Under the pieces are notes generated by a model, which worked only from the letters and a program-made list of their open reading frames with translations, was not told the origin of the DNA and did not search any database. A stretch of 64,000 nt of DNA from contig OOHM01000002.1 in NCBI GenBank assembly GCA_900320405.1, forward strand, positions 1-64,000, in the 5' to 3' direction. The stretch comes from an uncultured Pseudomonadota bacterium (GTDB taxonomy: Bacteria > Pseudomonadota > Alphaproteobacteria > Rs-D84). The position numbers were made by a program, and so were the translations under genes. Position 1 is the first letter of the stretch. Every line of letters starts with the position of its first letter. Shown piece by piece: positions 8,471 to 17,135 of the stretch.

Positions 8471-8499
8471 AATATACCCCCATATCGGGGGCATACCAA
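8471..8499 (-). promoter_or_regulatory. Promoter of VIT-family gene with palindromic spacer
   Basis: On the minus strand TTGGTA and TATATT are separated by 17 bases. The spacer contains the dyad CCCCC-N5-GGGGG (8477-8491). This could be an operator, or the hairpin of a terminator for the upstream LpoB-like gene, since a T-rich stretch follows. Confidence 0.6.
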
Positions 8500-8516
8500 T
8501 TGGTTAAAATTCCGAT

Positions 8517-9134
8517 TTACCAATTTGGCGCATGGTCACCTTCTTTGACAATCGGTTGTTCATCTTCCCACAGGGCAAGTCCTGTTTTAACATCGGTTAA
8601 TGTCATTTGCAGGTAATATTCCACGCGCGTATCCACGGACGAGAACCATCCAGAACGCAATTTCAAATTGCGTTGCAACATTTTTCCCGACAACGACATA
8701 TTTGGCGCAACCAATGTGCCTTTATTTACGATAGTAGATGCATCGTATTCTTCGTTGCCACGCGTATCACGCACCGCGTATGTTGTACCATCTTCGGCCG
8801 GGCGGAAGTTTTCGAAACTGGTTGTGACCTGGGCACGGCCAGAATTGATAAGTGTTGTGCGAATCTTTTTCGTCAAAATATCGGTATCAAAACGTTGCAT
8901 TGTATCGTTTTTAATATTGCCCATCGCAATAACCGGATTTTTTACACGCGCAAACGCGCCACTGGCCAACATAGATTTGGTCATCGCTTCGGCGGTTTTG
9001 GTCCAATCGCGATATTCCAATTCCATAACATTTTGCATTGCGGCAACTTCGCGTTCGTTGTTCAAATCCACAACCGTTGTTTCGCCACAACCGGTAAGCA
9101 CCGCACACAATGCAATTGGTAAAAGTTTTTTCAT
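8517..9134 (-). CDS. LpoB-like penicillin-binding protein activator lipoprotein
   Basis: A 205-residue lipoprotein with signal MKKLLPIALCAVLTGC, lipidated at Cys16. The body resembles LpoB, the outer-membrane lipoprotein that stimulates PBP1B: it contains TAEAMTKSMLASGAF, PVIAMGNIKNDTMQRFDTD and LTKKIRTTLINSGRAQV, then an LQMTLTDVKTGLALWEDEQP C-terminus. The gene starts 16 bases after the end of the COG3014-like lipoprotein gene and is in one unit with it and the coupling ATPase. In the family this points to control of peptidoglycan synthesis at the outer membrane. A direct link to the ATPase is unproven. Confidence 0.85.
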   Translation of the reverse strand: MKKLLPIALCAVLTGCGETTVVDLNNEREVAAMQNVMELEYRDWTKTAEAMTKSMLASGAFARVKNPVIAMGNIKNDTMQRFDTDILTKKIRTTLINSGRAQVTTSFENFRPAEDGTTYAVRDTRGNEEYDASTIVNKGTLVAPNMSLSGKMLQRNLKLRSGWFSSVDTRVEYYLQMTLTDVKTGLALWEDEQPIVKEGDHAPNW

Positions 9135-9150
9135 ATTCTTCCCCTTTGGT

Positions 9151-10395
9151 TTATTTTAGTTTTATTGTTTTAATATCGTATCCCGTTGGTGCCGTGCGTA
9201 CATATGTCAAATAGTTACCCGATGTCGGCAATGACACCTTCTCGATTAGATTACCATTTGAACGCAATTCAATCAAGCCACTTTTATTATTCGGCACACG
9301 CAAAACAGATATAGTTTTCGGTAATGTTGCCCACGTGCGCACATCCGCACTGTTTGTAATTTCTGAATACAGTGTCGACAACAAACCCAACCAAGACGCG
9401 TTGCCCGAATGCGAATTATACATTGTTGTTTGCAATATAACACGGGCGGATGCGGACGCGAATGCACGCAGCGCATCATTTATTCTGTATTCGCCATATT
9501 CTGTCATAAACATTGCGTCAACATTTGCCAATTCTTGGGCATTATCAATATGTACAATATTATTTGAAAACACCGGTTCAGATGTCGCAATTGTCACCGT
9601 GGTTAAACCGTTCCCATGCATAATTGGTAAACTAAGCCGGCGTTCGGTCAATTTCGGTGCAAAACCGTCTTCAATAAAAACCCAAACCGTGTTTTTTGGA
9701 ATTGTGCCGAATTCCGCGTTTTTCAAATCTTGGGCAACAAAGGTATTTTTTGGCATCATACCATTCGCACGCGACAGATATGTTTTCGCATCATTAAAAT
9801 CGCCGTTATTCAAGAAATATATACCCGACAAATACATCAATGCCGGATTCATAATATCGCGATATGCCGTCCATTTAGAATTTTCGTTACGCAGGTTGGT
9901 TGTTAATTCTGTATTTTCTGTAAAAGATTTCTGATTCGATTCTATCAATTTTTCATATGCGCGCGACATATCGGTTTGACGCGCATAAGATTGATTGATT
10001 ATAACGCGCGCATCATCATATCGACCGTCAATCAATGCCGCCCATAATTGGTAATATGACACAAACAATGAATCCATCATATACGGTTTATAATCGTTTG
10101 CATTTGGACCCAATGTTAAAGATGTGGCTTCACGCAATATATCCCCGCCATCGGCAACACCCGGGTTTTTACGATTAAATATTTCGTATGCATTGTCTGC
10201 GCCACGAATATCATCTGCGTGAAACATTGCATCCGCCGTAATTAATAAATCAAGATTGTTTTTATTTTCCACATCCGACGCATCAACGGGTACATTCATA
10301 TACCCGGCGCGAATCGAATCAATACGCGATTCGACCGTGGCACTGCATCCCGCCAACAACAATCCAATGATTAAAAAACGTGAAAATTTTAACAT
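9151..10395 (-). CDS. COG3014-like TPR lipoprotein
   Basis: A 414-residue predicted lipoprotein (MLKFSRFLIIGLLLAGC, Cys17). Residues about 40-230 are helical and TPR-like, including GDFNDAKTYLSRANGMMPKN; the C-terminal part is beta-rich with WVFIEDGFAPKLTERRLSLP. This matches the COG3014 group of uncharacterised lipoproteins, which are often encoded next to an LpoB-like protein, as here. It starts 4 bases after the coupling ATPase stop codon, so all three genes should form one transcript. Its role is unknown; cell-wall or envelope assembly is inferred from its partner. Confidence 0.8.
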   Translation of the reverse strand: MLKFSRFLIIGLLLAGCSATVESRIDSIRAGYMNVPVDASDVENKNNLDLLITADAMFHADDIRGADNAYEIFNRKNPGVADGGDILREATSLTLGPNANDYKPYMMDSLFVSYYQLWAALIDGRYDDARVIINQSYARQTDMSRAYEKLIESNQKSFTENTELTTNLRNENSKWTAYRDIMNPALMYLSGIYFLNNGDFNDAKTYLSRANGMMPKNTFVAQDLKNAEFGTIPKNTVWVFIEDGFAPKLTERRLSLPIMHGNGLTTVTIATSEPVFSNNIVHIDNAQELANVDAMFMTEYGEYRINDALRAFASASARVILQTTMYNSHSGNASWLGLLSTLYSEITNSADVRTWATLPKTISVLRVPNNKSGLIELRSNGNLIEKVSLPTSGNYLTYVRTAPTGYDIKTIKLK

Positions 10396-10399
10396 ATAA

Positions 10400-12628
10400 C
10401 TATTTTGCCACAGGTGCCAATTCTGTCAATTCATTTGTTTGCGGATTATAATATCGCGGATTACCGTTATATTCCAAAATTGCGTGATGCATCGGTATCA
10501 AAAATTCCGGCAACGGCGAAGACCGACCCATTTGCATATATCCCGCCAAACGCGGGTCGGCATATGCCATTTTCAATTCGGCCTTGATAGGACGATGGTA
10601 CCAACCCTGGAAAATAACAAGTTCATCTTTCTTGGAAAGCCGCATAATATCATACTCGCTGAACAACGGTTCTGTCTTAGGAACCTCTGTTTCTTTTCCG
10701 TCCGGGCCTTTTTCTTTTTTCATCGTTATCTTGGTACCCATCATTTCCGAAAAACGTTTTGCGGTATCTGGATCATTTTGACGCAAAACAACCTTGGCCG
10801 CGGTGGTTGATATAATCGTTGCCGCGGCATCCGCACCGTATTTTTCCTGAATCTGGTGTAAATCCTGGCCAATAAACAGGTATGATATCTTTTGTCCACG
10901 ACCGACATCGGGTCCCTGGATAACCGCCTGCATTTTTTGCATTTTTGGCATTTCATCCAATAAGAACAGCACCGGATATGGTCCCATTTTTTCACCACTG
11001 CGCCCAACGTGTTCCGGCGGATTGGCAAGCAAGAAATTCGACATAGTTTCAATAAACATCGCGGTTATCGGGTTTAACGCCTTGGCATCGACCATATTGA
11101 TGGACAGGTAAACCGTCACCGGTTTCATTTTTCCATCGCGCGGGTCAATCATTCCGCGCATATCGGCAAAGTGAAAATCTGAATGTGATGTTCGGTTGCG
11201 TACCGCCGCATTACGGAATATCGCCAAACCAGTCAATATCGTTGAAATAATTGACCCGCGTTCGGTTGATGGCGTGTTTGCCAATTTGGTCAATTCCGCC
11301 ACTGCGCGATTTGAATATGCAAACATACGACATTCATTGACCGCGCCTTCCAACCAATCTTTCATTGGGTCCGCCATCATAACACTTTGGTCGCCCTGTC
11401 TTTGACGTTCGGCCAAATCGTTTGCGACGGCGATTTGTGCCTCGGTAATCCAATCTAACATCATCGAAAACGACGCCTCTTTACCCAACCAGATTTGCGG
11501 AATATTCGCCCAAGTTCCAATATGAACATAGTTTGTTGCATTTAATTCGCCGTTTTTAATAAGTGCCTGGGCCGCAAAGGCATTTGGGTCGTTTACCATC
11601 GAAAAATAATAATCGGACAAAACCGCCGCGTCTTCGGCATCAAATTCACCGGATTGCAAACGCGCATAGAAATAATCATCCGCCTTGGCACGTTCAATTT
11701 TCGAAACAATGAATTGAATAAAACCGGCCAATCCCGCACGCCCGGATTGGGTCCAGTGTGGGTCGGCACTGCTGCCGACTGCATCGGGAACCAAAACATC
11801 ACACAGATAATCAACATACAATTCGCGTTGTTCTATACTAAACGGGATGTGTCCCGGTGACAATGGGTTCCAAGACGGATAATAAATACCCTTTTCCGGT
11901 TCATCTTGACCACCCCAATCCATAATAAACACCGGCCCAACATTTGTGGCACGATAACCACTGGACATTCCATCCAATTCAGGTTTGGGGTCATTTATAA
12001 TCATTGAAACACCCGGACAATCGAAAATTGTTGGCAAAACAATACCCTGGGTTTTACCGGTTCCGGGGGGCGCCAAACACAACACAGATAATGTTTCAGG
12101 TAATTTTAATGGTTTCTTTTTGAAATATCCCAAAACCATCATAAAACCATCAAATAATCCCATTTGCTTTACATCTTCTTCGTTCGCTTCACGCGAAGAT
12201 TTTTTATCAAATTTATCTTTGCCGTGCGGGTTAAATTCGCCCTTTAATGTATCATCCGTTAACAAGAAATACGCAATAAACGGGATAATCGGCACAATAC
12301 ACGCATAATCCGGATGCATTAAACAACGGACAAACCAAGATGGAATTTCCGCAATAACAGAAAGTCCCGCGCTTGATACCATATGCCCAAGATATATTTT
12401 TATCCAATCGGCGGTGGCCGGCGACCAACCATATCGCCAGATATGTTCAATAATAAACGATGCGCAAAATGCCAACGCGCATATCAACCAAACACCAACG
12501 GACCACCGCAGTGCCCAAAAAATCCGGGCCATAGGGGTTTGTTCGTGTTCTTTATATGCGCTGGATTTGAATATGTTCAAACCCTTGCTGTCTTTGCCCG
12601 CAGATAAAATCTTGAACTTTTCAACCAT
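10400..12628 (-). CDS. VirD4/TraG-like type IV secretion coupling ATPase
   Basis: A 742-residue inner-membrane ATPase of the type IV coupling protein family, which recruits substrates to type IV secretion channels. It has N-terminal membrane segments (about 38-62 and 110-124). Walker A is APPGTGKTQG (186-195), and a family TraG-like NDPKPELDGMSSGYRA follows. Walker B is VLFLLDEMPKM in the C-terminal half, with GRGQKISYLFIGQDLHQI beyond it. Full length suggests it is functional. No other secretion-channel gene is in the window. It lies immediately upstream of two envelope lipoprotein genes. TATAAT (12638-12643) is 9 bases before the ATG with no Shine-Dalgarno sequence, so the mRNA may be leaderless. 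Confidence 0.9.
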   Translation of the reverse strand: MVEKFKILSAGKDSKGLNIFKSSAYKEHEQTPMARIFWALRWSVGVWLICALAFCASFIIEHIWRYGWSPATADWIKIYLGHMVSSAGLSVIAEIPSWFVRCLMHPDYACIVPIIPFIAYFLLTDDTLKGEFNPHGKDKFDKKSSREANEEDVKQMGLFDGFMMVLGYFKKKPLKLPETLSVLCLAPPGTGKTQGIVLPTIFDCPGVSMIINDPKPELDGMSSGYRATNVGPVFIMDWGGQDEPEKGIYYPSWNPLSPGHIPFSIEQRELYVDYLCDVLVPDAVGSSADPHWTQSGRAGLAGFIQFIVSKIERAKADDYFYARLQSGEFDAEDAAVLSDYYFSMVNDPNAFAAQALIKNGELNATNYVHIGTWANIPQIWLGKEASFSMMLDWITEAQIAVANDLAERQRQGDQSVMMADPMKDWLEGAVNECRMFAYSNRAVAELTKLANTPSTERGSIISTILTGLAIFRNAAVRNRTSHSDFHFADMRGMIDPRDGKMKPVTVYLSINMVDAKALNPITAMFIETMSNFLLANPPEHVGRSGEKMGPYPVLFLLDEMPKMQKMQAVIQGPDVGRGQKISYLFIGQDLHQIQEKYGADAAATIISTTAAKVVLRQNDPDTAKRFSEMMGTKITMKKEKGPDGKETEVPKTEPLFSEYDIMRLSKKDELVIFQGWYHRPIKAELKMAYADPRLAGYMQMGRSSPLPEFLIPMHHAILEYNGNPRYYNPQTNELTELAPVAK

Positions 12629-12637
12629 CGTGTTATG

Positions 12638-12643
12638 ATTATA
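12638..12643 (-). promoter_or_regulatory. -10 box of coupling ATPase gene
   Basis: TATAAT on the minus strand, 9 bases before the ATG at 12628. No ribosome binding site is visible and the -35 region is weak. Confidence 0.5.
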
Positions 12644-12684
12644 CCAGAAAAATTAACAATTATAAATATGGAAATTCAGTTTTT

Positions 12685-13344
12685 ATGAAAAATATTCCAA
12701 GAATCTTTGTTGGTGATGATGCACAAACCGGTATGATGATACCGGCAGACAAATCTGTGGCGCATTATTTAACACATGTTATGCGGACTCACGATTTTTT
12801 GGCATTTGGGGGCGGAAACGAATTCCACGCGACCATATCGGCGGACGGAAAAAATATCATCATTGGCAATAAAACGGCGCACCCAGACCCATCAAACGAT
12901 ATAACACTTTACTTTGCACCAATTAAACATACCGACGATTTGATAAATATGACAACACAAATGGGGGTCGCAAACATTGTCCCGGTAATTACAGAACGCA
13001 CCGTTGCGCATCATATAAATTGGGAACGTATGCAAAAAATCGCGACCGAGGCCGCCGAACAATCAAACCGCAACAGTGTGCCAAAAATATCGGCAACCAT
13101 TCCGTTTGCAAAACTGGATTTGAAAAACATTTGCTTTGCCGACGAACGGTTTGCATATGACAACAATAAAATCGCGCAAATTCCGTCAAACATTAAATCT
13201 GTCTTGGTTGGACCCGAAGGCGGTTTTTCTGATTCAGAATTTGCGGCATTGGATGCGGCGGGCGCGACGCCGATATCACTGGGCAAAACAATATTGCGCG
13301 CAGAATTGGCGGCGGCAATTGCAATTGGAAAAATGATAAAATGA
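12685..13344 (+). CDS. rsmE: 16S rRNA (uracil-1498-N3)-methyltransferase RsmE
   Basis: RsmE methylates U1498 of 16S rRNA using S-adenosylmethionine. The 219-residue protein shows the SPOUT-fold signature: VLVGPEGGFSDSEF (172-185) and SLGKTILRAELAAAIA near the C-terminus, which form the trefoil-knot cofactor site. The N-terminus is PUA-like and somewhat shorter than in E. coli. The stop overlaps the next start in ATGA, so translation of rluB is coupled. The ribosome binding site is weak. Confidence 0.93.
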   Translation: MKNIPRIFVGDDAQTGMMIPADKSVAHYLTHVMRTHDFLAFGGGNEFHATISADGKNIIIGNKTAHPDPSNDITLYFAPIKHTDDLINMTTQMGVANIVPVITERTVAHHINWERMQKIATEAAEQSNRNSVPKISATIPFAKLDLKNICFADERFAYDNNKIAQIPSNIKSVLVGPEGGFSDSEFAALDAAGATPISLGKTILRAELAAAIAIGKMIK

Positions 13345-14042
13345 AAATAAGAATTGCAAAATTTATTTCTGATTCTGGTATAACTTCGCGGCGCGGCGCG
13401 GAACAAATGATTGCGGATGGTCGTGTTGTGGTGAACGGCGAAACAATAAATACACCGGTGCATTTTGTTGATGATTCAGATGAAATTATCATAGATGGTA
13501 AAAAAATTGAAAAACGCCGTGACACAAAACTTTATGCGTTTCATAAACCGATTGGAACGGTCACAACAACACGTGACCCACGCGGGCGCAATACAATTTA
13601 TGATATATTACCACCAGAATATCGAAATCTGCGCTATGTTGGACGTTTGGATTTTAATACAACCGGATTATTATTGATGACGAACGATGGATTGTTAGCG
13701 CGGAAATTGACGATGCCAAATTCAAATATTCCGCGTGTATATTTGGCCGATGTTGCAGGTAATAATATGTCAAAGTTGGACAAGGCGCGTCGGGGGTGTA
13801 CCATAGATGGGATAAAATACCGCCCAATGAAAATTGAAATTATGCCCGATGGCCGTTTGCGTGTGACCGTCACCGAAGGTAAAAAGAACGAGATAAGAAT
13901 CGTATTAAAACACTGTGGGTTGCCAGTACGCAAATTGCACCGCATTATGTATGGCCCGGTCAGTATAAAAAACATTCCATCTGGAAAAATTATTGAATTG
14001 GATGAAAAAACAATTGACGCGTTGGTAAAAACTTCTCTATAA
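13341..14042 (+). CDS. rluB: 23S rRNA pseudouridine synthase (RluB/RsuA family)
   Basis: A 233-residue pseudouridine synthase. The S4 RNA-binding domain is at 1-60 (RIAKFISDSGITSRRGAEQ), followed by the synthase domain with the catalytic motif GRLDFNTTGLL (Asp104). The closing motif EGKKNEIRIVLKHCGL plus VRKLHRIMYGPV is typical of the RsuA/RluB/RluE/RluF group. RluB, acting on 23S U2605, is the most likely member because of the S4 domain and general similarity, but RsuA-type specificity cannot be excluded. The start overlaps rsmE by 4 bases. Confidence 0.85.
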   Translation: MKIRIAKFISDSGITSRRGAEQMIADGRVVVNGETINTPVHFVDDSDEIIIDGKKIEKRRDTKLYAFHKPIGTVTTTRDPRGRNTIYDILPPEYRNLRYVGRLDFNTTGLLLMTNDGLLARKLTMPNSNIPRVYLADVAGNNMSKLDKARRGCTIDGIKYRPMKIEIMPDGRLRVTVTEGKKNEIRIVLKHCGLPVRKLHRIMYGPVSIKNIPSGKIIELDEKTIDALVKTSL

Positions 14043-14043
14043 T
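14014..14043 (+). promoter_or_regulatory. Promoter for TPR membrane protein
   Basis: TTGACG and TATAAT are separated by 18 bases, located in the last codons of rluB, and drive the gene at 14070. Confidence 0.7.
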
Positions 14044-14069
14044 CCAAACATAAGGAAGGGAGATTTCAT

Positions 14070-15074
14070 ATGAAAAAGAAAAACACAAAGAAAGCGCAAG
14101 TCAAAGCAACTCCGGCACGCGGGGTAAAAATAAAGTCCACATCACGCCCGCGCGAATATTCGTCTTGGTCGATATCAATTTATGTTTATTGGTTTATCAT
14201 TTTGTTCTTTATCGCGGCGACTTTTTATATTTTGGGTCGTTCACACTTTATGAATAAAGAAACCAAAAACACATTAAATGACCCGGCCCAGATTGAGATG
14301 GTTGATGGTGGCGAAGAAAAATTGATGGGTGCCGCAGATTACTACACTCGCGGTAAAAGTGAAATTTTGGCCGGAAACATTGATGGGGCGGTTGCCGATT
14401 TGACCGCGGCGATTCAATCGGATGCTACGATGACGGATGCGTATATCCTGCGTGGTGAAGTCTATATGCAGACCGGTAATTACAGTGCCGCAATGAATGA
14501 CTTTAACACCGCGTTGAATATTGATGCGACAAATTCTGTTGCGTATTATGACCGCGCATTACTGAACACCCGTTTGGAAGATTTTAATTCTGCGATGGGT
14601 GATATCAACAATGCATTGGCGGCATATGTATCAAAACCAAATGAAATATTACAATTGCGTGATTTGTATGCAAAACGCGGACAATTGAATTTGTGGATAA
14701 AGAATTGGGAAGGTGCGATTGCCGATTACACAAATTCTTTGGCACGCCCCGAAGGCACGGTCAGTCCGTCTGTGTACGCAGAACGCGCCGAGGCGTATAC
14801 CGCAATGGGTGAATATGCATTGGCGGTCAACGATTATACTTCGGCGATTCGCGTGATTTCCGAACAAATTCAAGGCGCAACAACAATGGAACAAAAAGAA
14901 GACTTGTCTATGCGCGCAATGAATTATTTTGAAAAATCTGCGGCATTGAACCTGAATATCGGGAACACCGCGGCGGCAAAGTCAGATTTGGAATCTGCAT
15001 ACGCGATTGCGGCTTCATTAAACGATGCGGATACAACAGAACGTTTGCAAAAGTTGATTGAAGCATTACAATAA
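14070..15074 (+). CDS. Membrane-anchored TPR protein
   Basis: A 334-residue protein with a basic N-terminus rich in Lys and Arg (1-30), one membrane segment (about 35-58, SISIYVYWFIILFFIAATFYI) and a periplasmic part made of tetratricopeptide repeats. Clear repeats include KSEILAGNIDGAVADLTAAI, AYILRGEVYMQTGNYSAAMN and YAERAEAYTAMGEYALAVND. TPRs make protein-protein scaffolds. AAGGAAGGGAG precedes the start. It has its own promoter and terminator. The specific partner is unknown. Confidence 0.85.
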   Translation: MKKKNTKKAQVKATPARGVKIKSTSRPREYSSWSISIYVYWFIILFFIAATFYILGRSHFMNKETKNTLNDPAQIEMVDGGEEKLMGAADYYTRGKSEILAGNIDGAVADLTAAIQSDATMTDAYILRGEVYMQTGNYSAAMNDFNTALNIDATNSVAYYDRALLNTRLEDFNSAMGDINNALAAYVSKPNEILQLRDLYAKRGQLNLWIKNWEGAIADYTNSLARPEGTVSPSVYAERAEAYTAMGEYALAVNDYTSAIRVISEQIQGATTMEQKEDLSMRAMNYFEKSAALNLNIGNTAAAKSDLESAYAIAASLNDADTTERLQKLIEALQ

Positions 15075-15094
15075 AAAAAATAACTTGTTAATTT

Positions 15095-15125
15095 GAAACC
15101 GCCATTTTGGCGGTTTCTTTTTTTC
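15095..15125 (+). terminator. Terminator after TPR gene
   Basis: GAAACCGCC and GGCGGTTTC form a 9-bp stem followed by a T-rich run just before the convergent porin-like gene ends. Confidence 0.85.
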
Positions 15126-15127
15126 TG

Positions 15128-16156
15128 TTAAAATGTTGCACGCACACCGGCGGCCATAAATGGTTCGCCGCGCGACATACCAATTGATGTCCAACCATCA
15201 ACAAATTTACTGTATTTATAACGAAATGATGCGACAACCGTGTGGTCATCATAATTTTCCATATCTTTATGCCAAATACCCGTATCAGAAAACATATACG
15301 ACAAAGACATTGTATAATTCAATAAATCATAACTAAGGCCCGCCCCCGCAACAATACCATCCGTCGCCATACCAATCGGTTTTTCATCATACACAACGCG
15401 CCCCGTTAGTGCGAAAATCCAACTGTTGTATTGAATATTTAACCCGGTATACAATTGTCCACGCCAATCCGCCACTGTGCCGGGTGTGTATTCATCCGTA
15501 GAAAAACCATCCGGTTTTTCCATAAACGATGCACCAAATGACAACGCGTACTTTGTTTTATCCACAGAATTCTTGATTTTCAAACCGGCATCAATTTCAT
15601 AATCATAATCGCCATTTATTCCCGCCACAGAAATTCCATATTGCACACGTGAATTTGGTGTTGCAACCATATTCACACGCAATGCGTCTGAACCGTTTGT
15701 AATCTCTGGATTCGCAATAATCGCACCACCGGTTCCCATTTTACGATAAATCAAAGAATCATGATTAATACGCAATCCACCAACATCAGGCAATCCCAAC
15801 CCCAGTTTATGCGCAACAGAATCAGTCAAACCAACCTCAACCCGACCGATACCGCGCCATTGCCAGAAACCAAATGCATCGTGTACCCAATCTTTTTCAT
15901 GTACCGCGTCTTCGTCCATCATATAAACCGCGCCCAACATATGTTCGCGATTTCCAAAATCATATGTTAATTGACCACGCACACGAAAATCACCGACAAA
16001 ATCGGGCTTTTCAAAATTCGGCTCTATAATACCCGCCGTTCCGTACCCCGTCACCGCCAGATTAAAAGGCCCAATGTCGCGCGATAACGCATTTGCGTTG
16101 GTTGCGACCGCGCACAAGATTGCACATATTGATACCGTGCCAAATTTATTTATCAT
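15128..16156 (-). CDS. Porin-like outer-membrane beta-barrel protein
   Basis: A 342-residue exported protein. The signal peptide MINKFGTVSICAILCAVATNANA ends about residue 23. The mature part has alternating beta strands such as RVRGQLTYDFGNREHMLGAVY and IGRVEVGLTDSVAHKLGLG, and ends in Phe (AAGVRATF), the usual outer-membrane sorting residue. It resembles general Gram-negative porins. I use the ATG at 16156, preceded by GGGGA, rather than the longer frame from 16363, which encodes no signal peptide. This start lies 11 bases inside the end of rpoH, so the two genes are probably co-transcribed and translationally coupled. Confidence 0.85.
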   Translation of the reverse strand: MINKFGTVSICAILCAVATNANALSRDIGPFNLAVTGYGTAGIIEPNFEKPDFVGDFRVRGQLTYDFGNREHMLGAVYMMDEDAVHEKDWVHDAFGFWQWRGIGRVEVGLTDSVAHKLGLGLPDVGGLRINHDSLIYRKMGTGGAIIANPEITNGSDALRVNMVATPNSRVQYGISVAGINGDYDYEIDAGLKIKNSVDKTKYALSFGASFMEKPDGFSTDEYTPGTVADWRGQLYTGLNIQYNSWIFALTGRVVYDEKPIGMATDGIVAGAGLSYDLLNYTMSLSYMFSDTGIWHKDMENYDDHTVVASFRYKYSKFVDGWTSIGMSRGEPFMAAGVRATF

Positions 16157-17069
16157 CCGAATTCCCCGTTGTTTCCGCCAAAATGGCATCGCGCAATTTG
16201 TTATATGCGCGTTCTTCAATTTGACGCACGCGTTCGCGTGAAATTTTATATTTCTTTGCCAATACTTCCAATGTTGCCGCAGGTTCAGAAAGTCGCCGTG
16301 CGCGCAATATTTCCCGGTCACGTTCCGGCAATGTTGCCAAGTGTTTTCTAAGCAACGCCCCACCCCGCACCATCATTTCGTGGCGTTCGACATTGTCAAC
16401 AATACTGTCCCCAGAATCGGCCATATTTGACAACATATCCGCACCATCCTGTTCGGTACTGCGTGCCGGCGCATTAAGCGATAAATCGCGCGCAACAATC
16501 CGCGTGGACATACGTTTAACATCTTCGGCCGGAACATCCAAATATGCCGCAATACGGTCGGCCTGGGCGTCCGACAAATTTCCATCCATAATCCCCAGCG
16601 CCCTTTTTGCACGCGCCAAATTAAAGAACACACGTTTTTGGTTTGCGGATGTTCCAATCTTTACAATAGACCAATTATTCAATATTGTTTCATAAATTTC
16701 TGCCCGAATCCAAAACATCGCATAGGTCGAAAACCGAAATCCGCGTTCCGGGTCAAATTTTTGCAATGCCTGCATAAGGCCCATATTACCACTGGCCACC
16801 AATTCGCCAACCGGGATACCATAATTACGAAAATCGTACGCCACCGACACCACCAGTCGCAAATGGCTTTCTAATAATTTTTCCGCCGCGTCCTGGTCGT
16901 GTTCGTTGACCCATTTGGATGCATATTCGTATTCTTGTTCCGCAGAAAGTATCGGAAATTCAGAAATCGTACGAATATATCCCGCCAGTGACGCGTCTTC
17001 ACCATATGTTGGCGCGGTCACCCCCGTTCCAGATTTTGTCACCAAAGCGTTCTTGATTTGTTTCGTCAT
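16146..17069 (-). CDS. rpoH: RNA polymerase sigma-32 factor RpoH
   Basis: The heat-shock sigma factor. The 307-residue protein has sigma regions 2 (HLRLVVSVAYDFRNYG through FRFSTYAMFWIRAEI, about 69-125), the RpoH box QKRVFFNLARAK (144-155), region 3, and a region 4 helix-turn-helix (LEVLAKKYKISRERVRQIEERA). The RpoH box separates it from RpoD and RpoS. It has a clear promoter TTGATA-16-TATACT whose -10 box ends 9 bases before the ATG; no Shine-Dalgarno sequence is present. The transcript would thus lack the long 5' leader that serves as RNA thermosensor in E. coli. Confidence 0.96.
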   Translation of the reverse strand: MTKQIKNALVTKSGTGVTAPTYGEDASLAGYIRTISEFPILSAEQEYEYASKWVNEHDQDAAEKLLESHLRLVVSVAYDFRNYGIPVGELVASGNMGLMQALQKFDPERGFRFSTYAMFWIRAEIYETILNNWSIVKIGTSANQKRVFFNLARAKRALGIMDGNLSDAQADRIAAYLDVPAEDVKRMSTRIVARDLSLNAPARSTEQDGADMLSNMADSGDSIVDNVERHEMMVRGGALLRKHLATLPERDREILRARRLSEPAATLEVLAKKYKISRERVRQIEERAYNKLRDAILAETTGNSDDK

Positions 17070-17078
17070 TATGTTTAT

Positions 17079-17106
17079 AGTATAGCAAGAAAATAGAAAT
17101 TATCAA
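17079..17106 (-). promoter_or_regulatory. rpoH promoter, leaderless arrangement
   Basis: TTGATA (17101-17106) and TATACT (17079-17084) with a 16-base spacer on the minus strand. Only 9 bases separate the -10 box from the rpoH ATG. Confidence 0.75.
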
Positions 17107-17135
17107 GGTACCAAAGTAATAAACAGGAGATATTT

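Noticed and set aside
15128-16363. Longer form of the porin-like gene starting inside rpoH
   Set aside because: The added 69 residues have no signal peptide and lie in another frame of rpoH; the ATG at 16156 starts a proper signal sequence.
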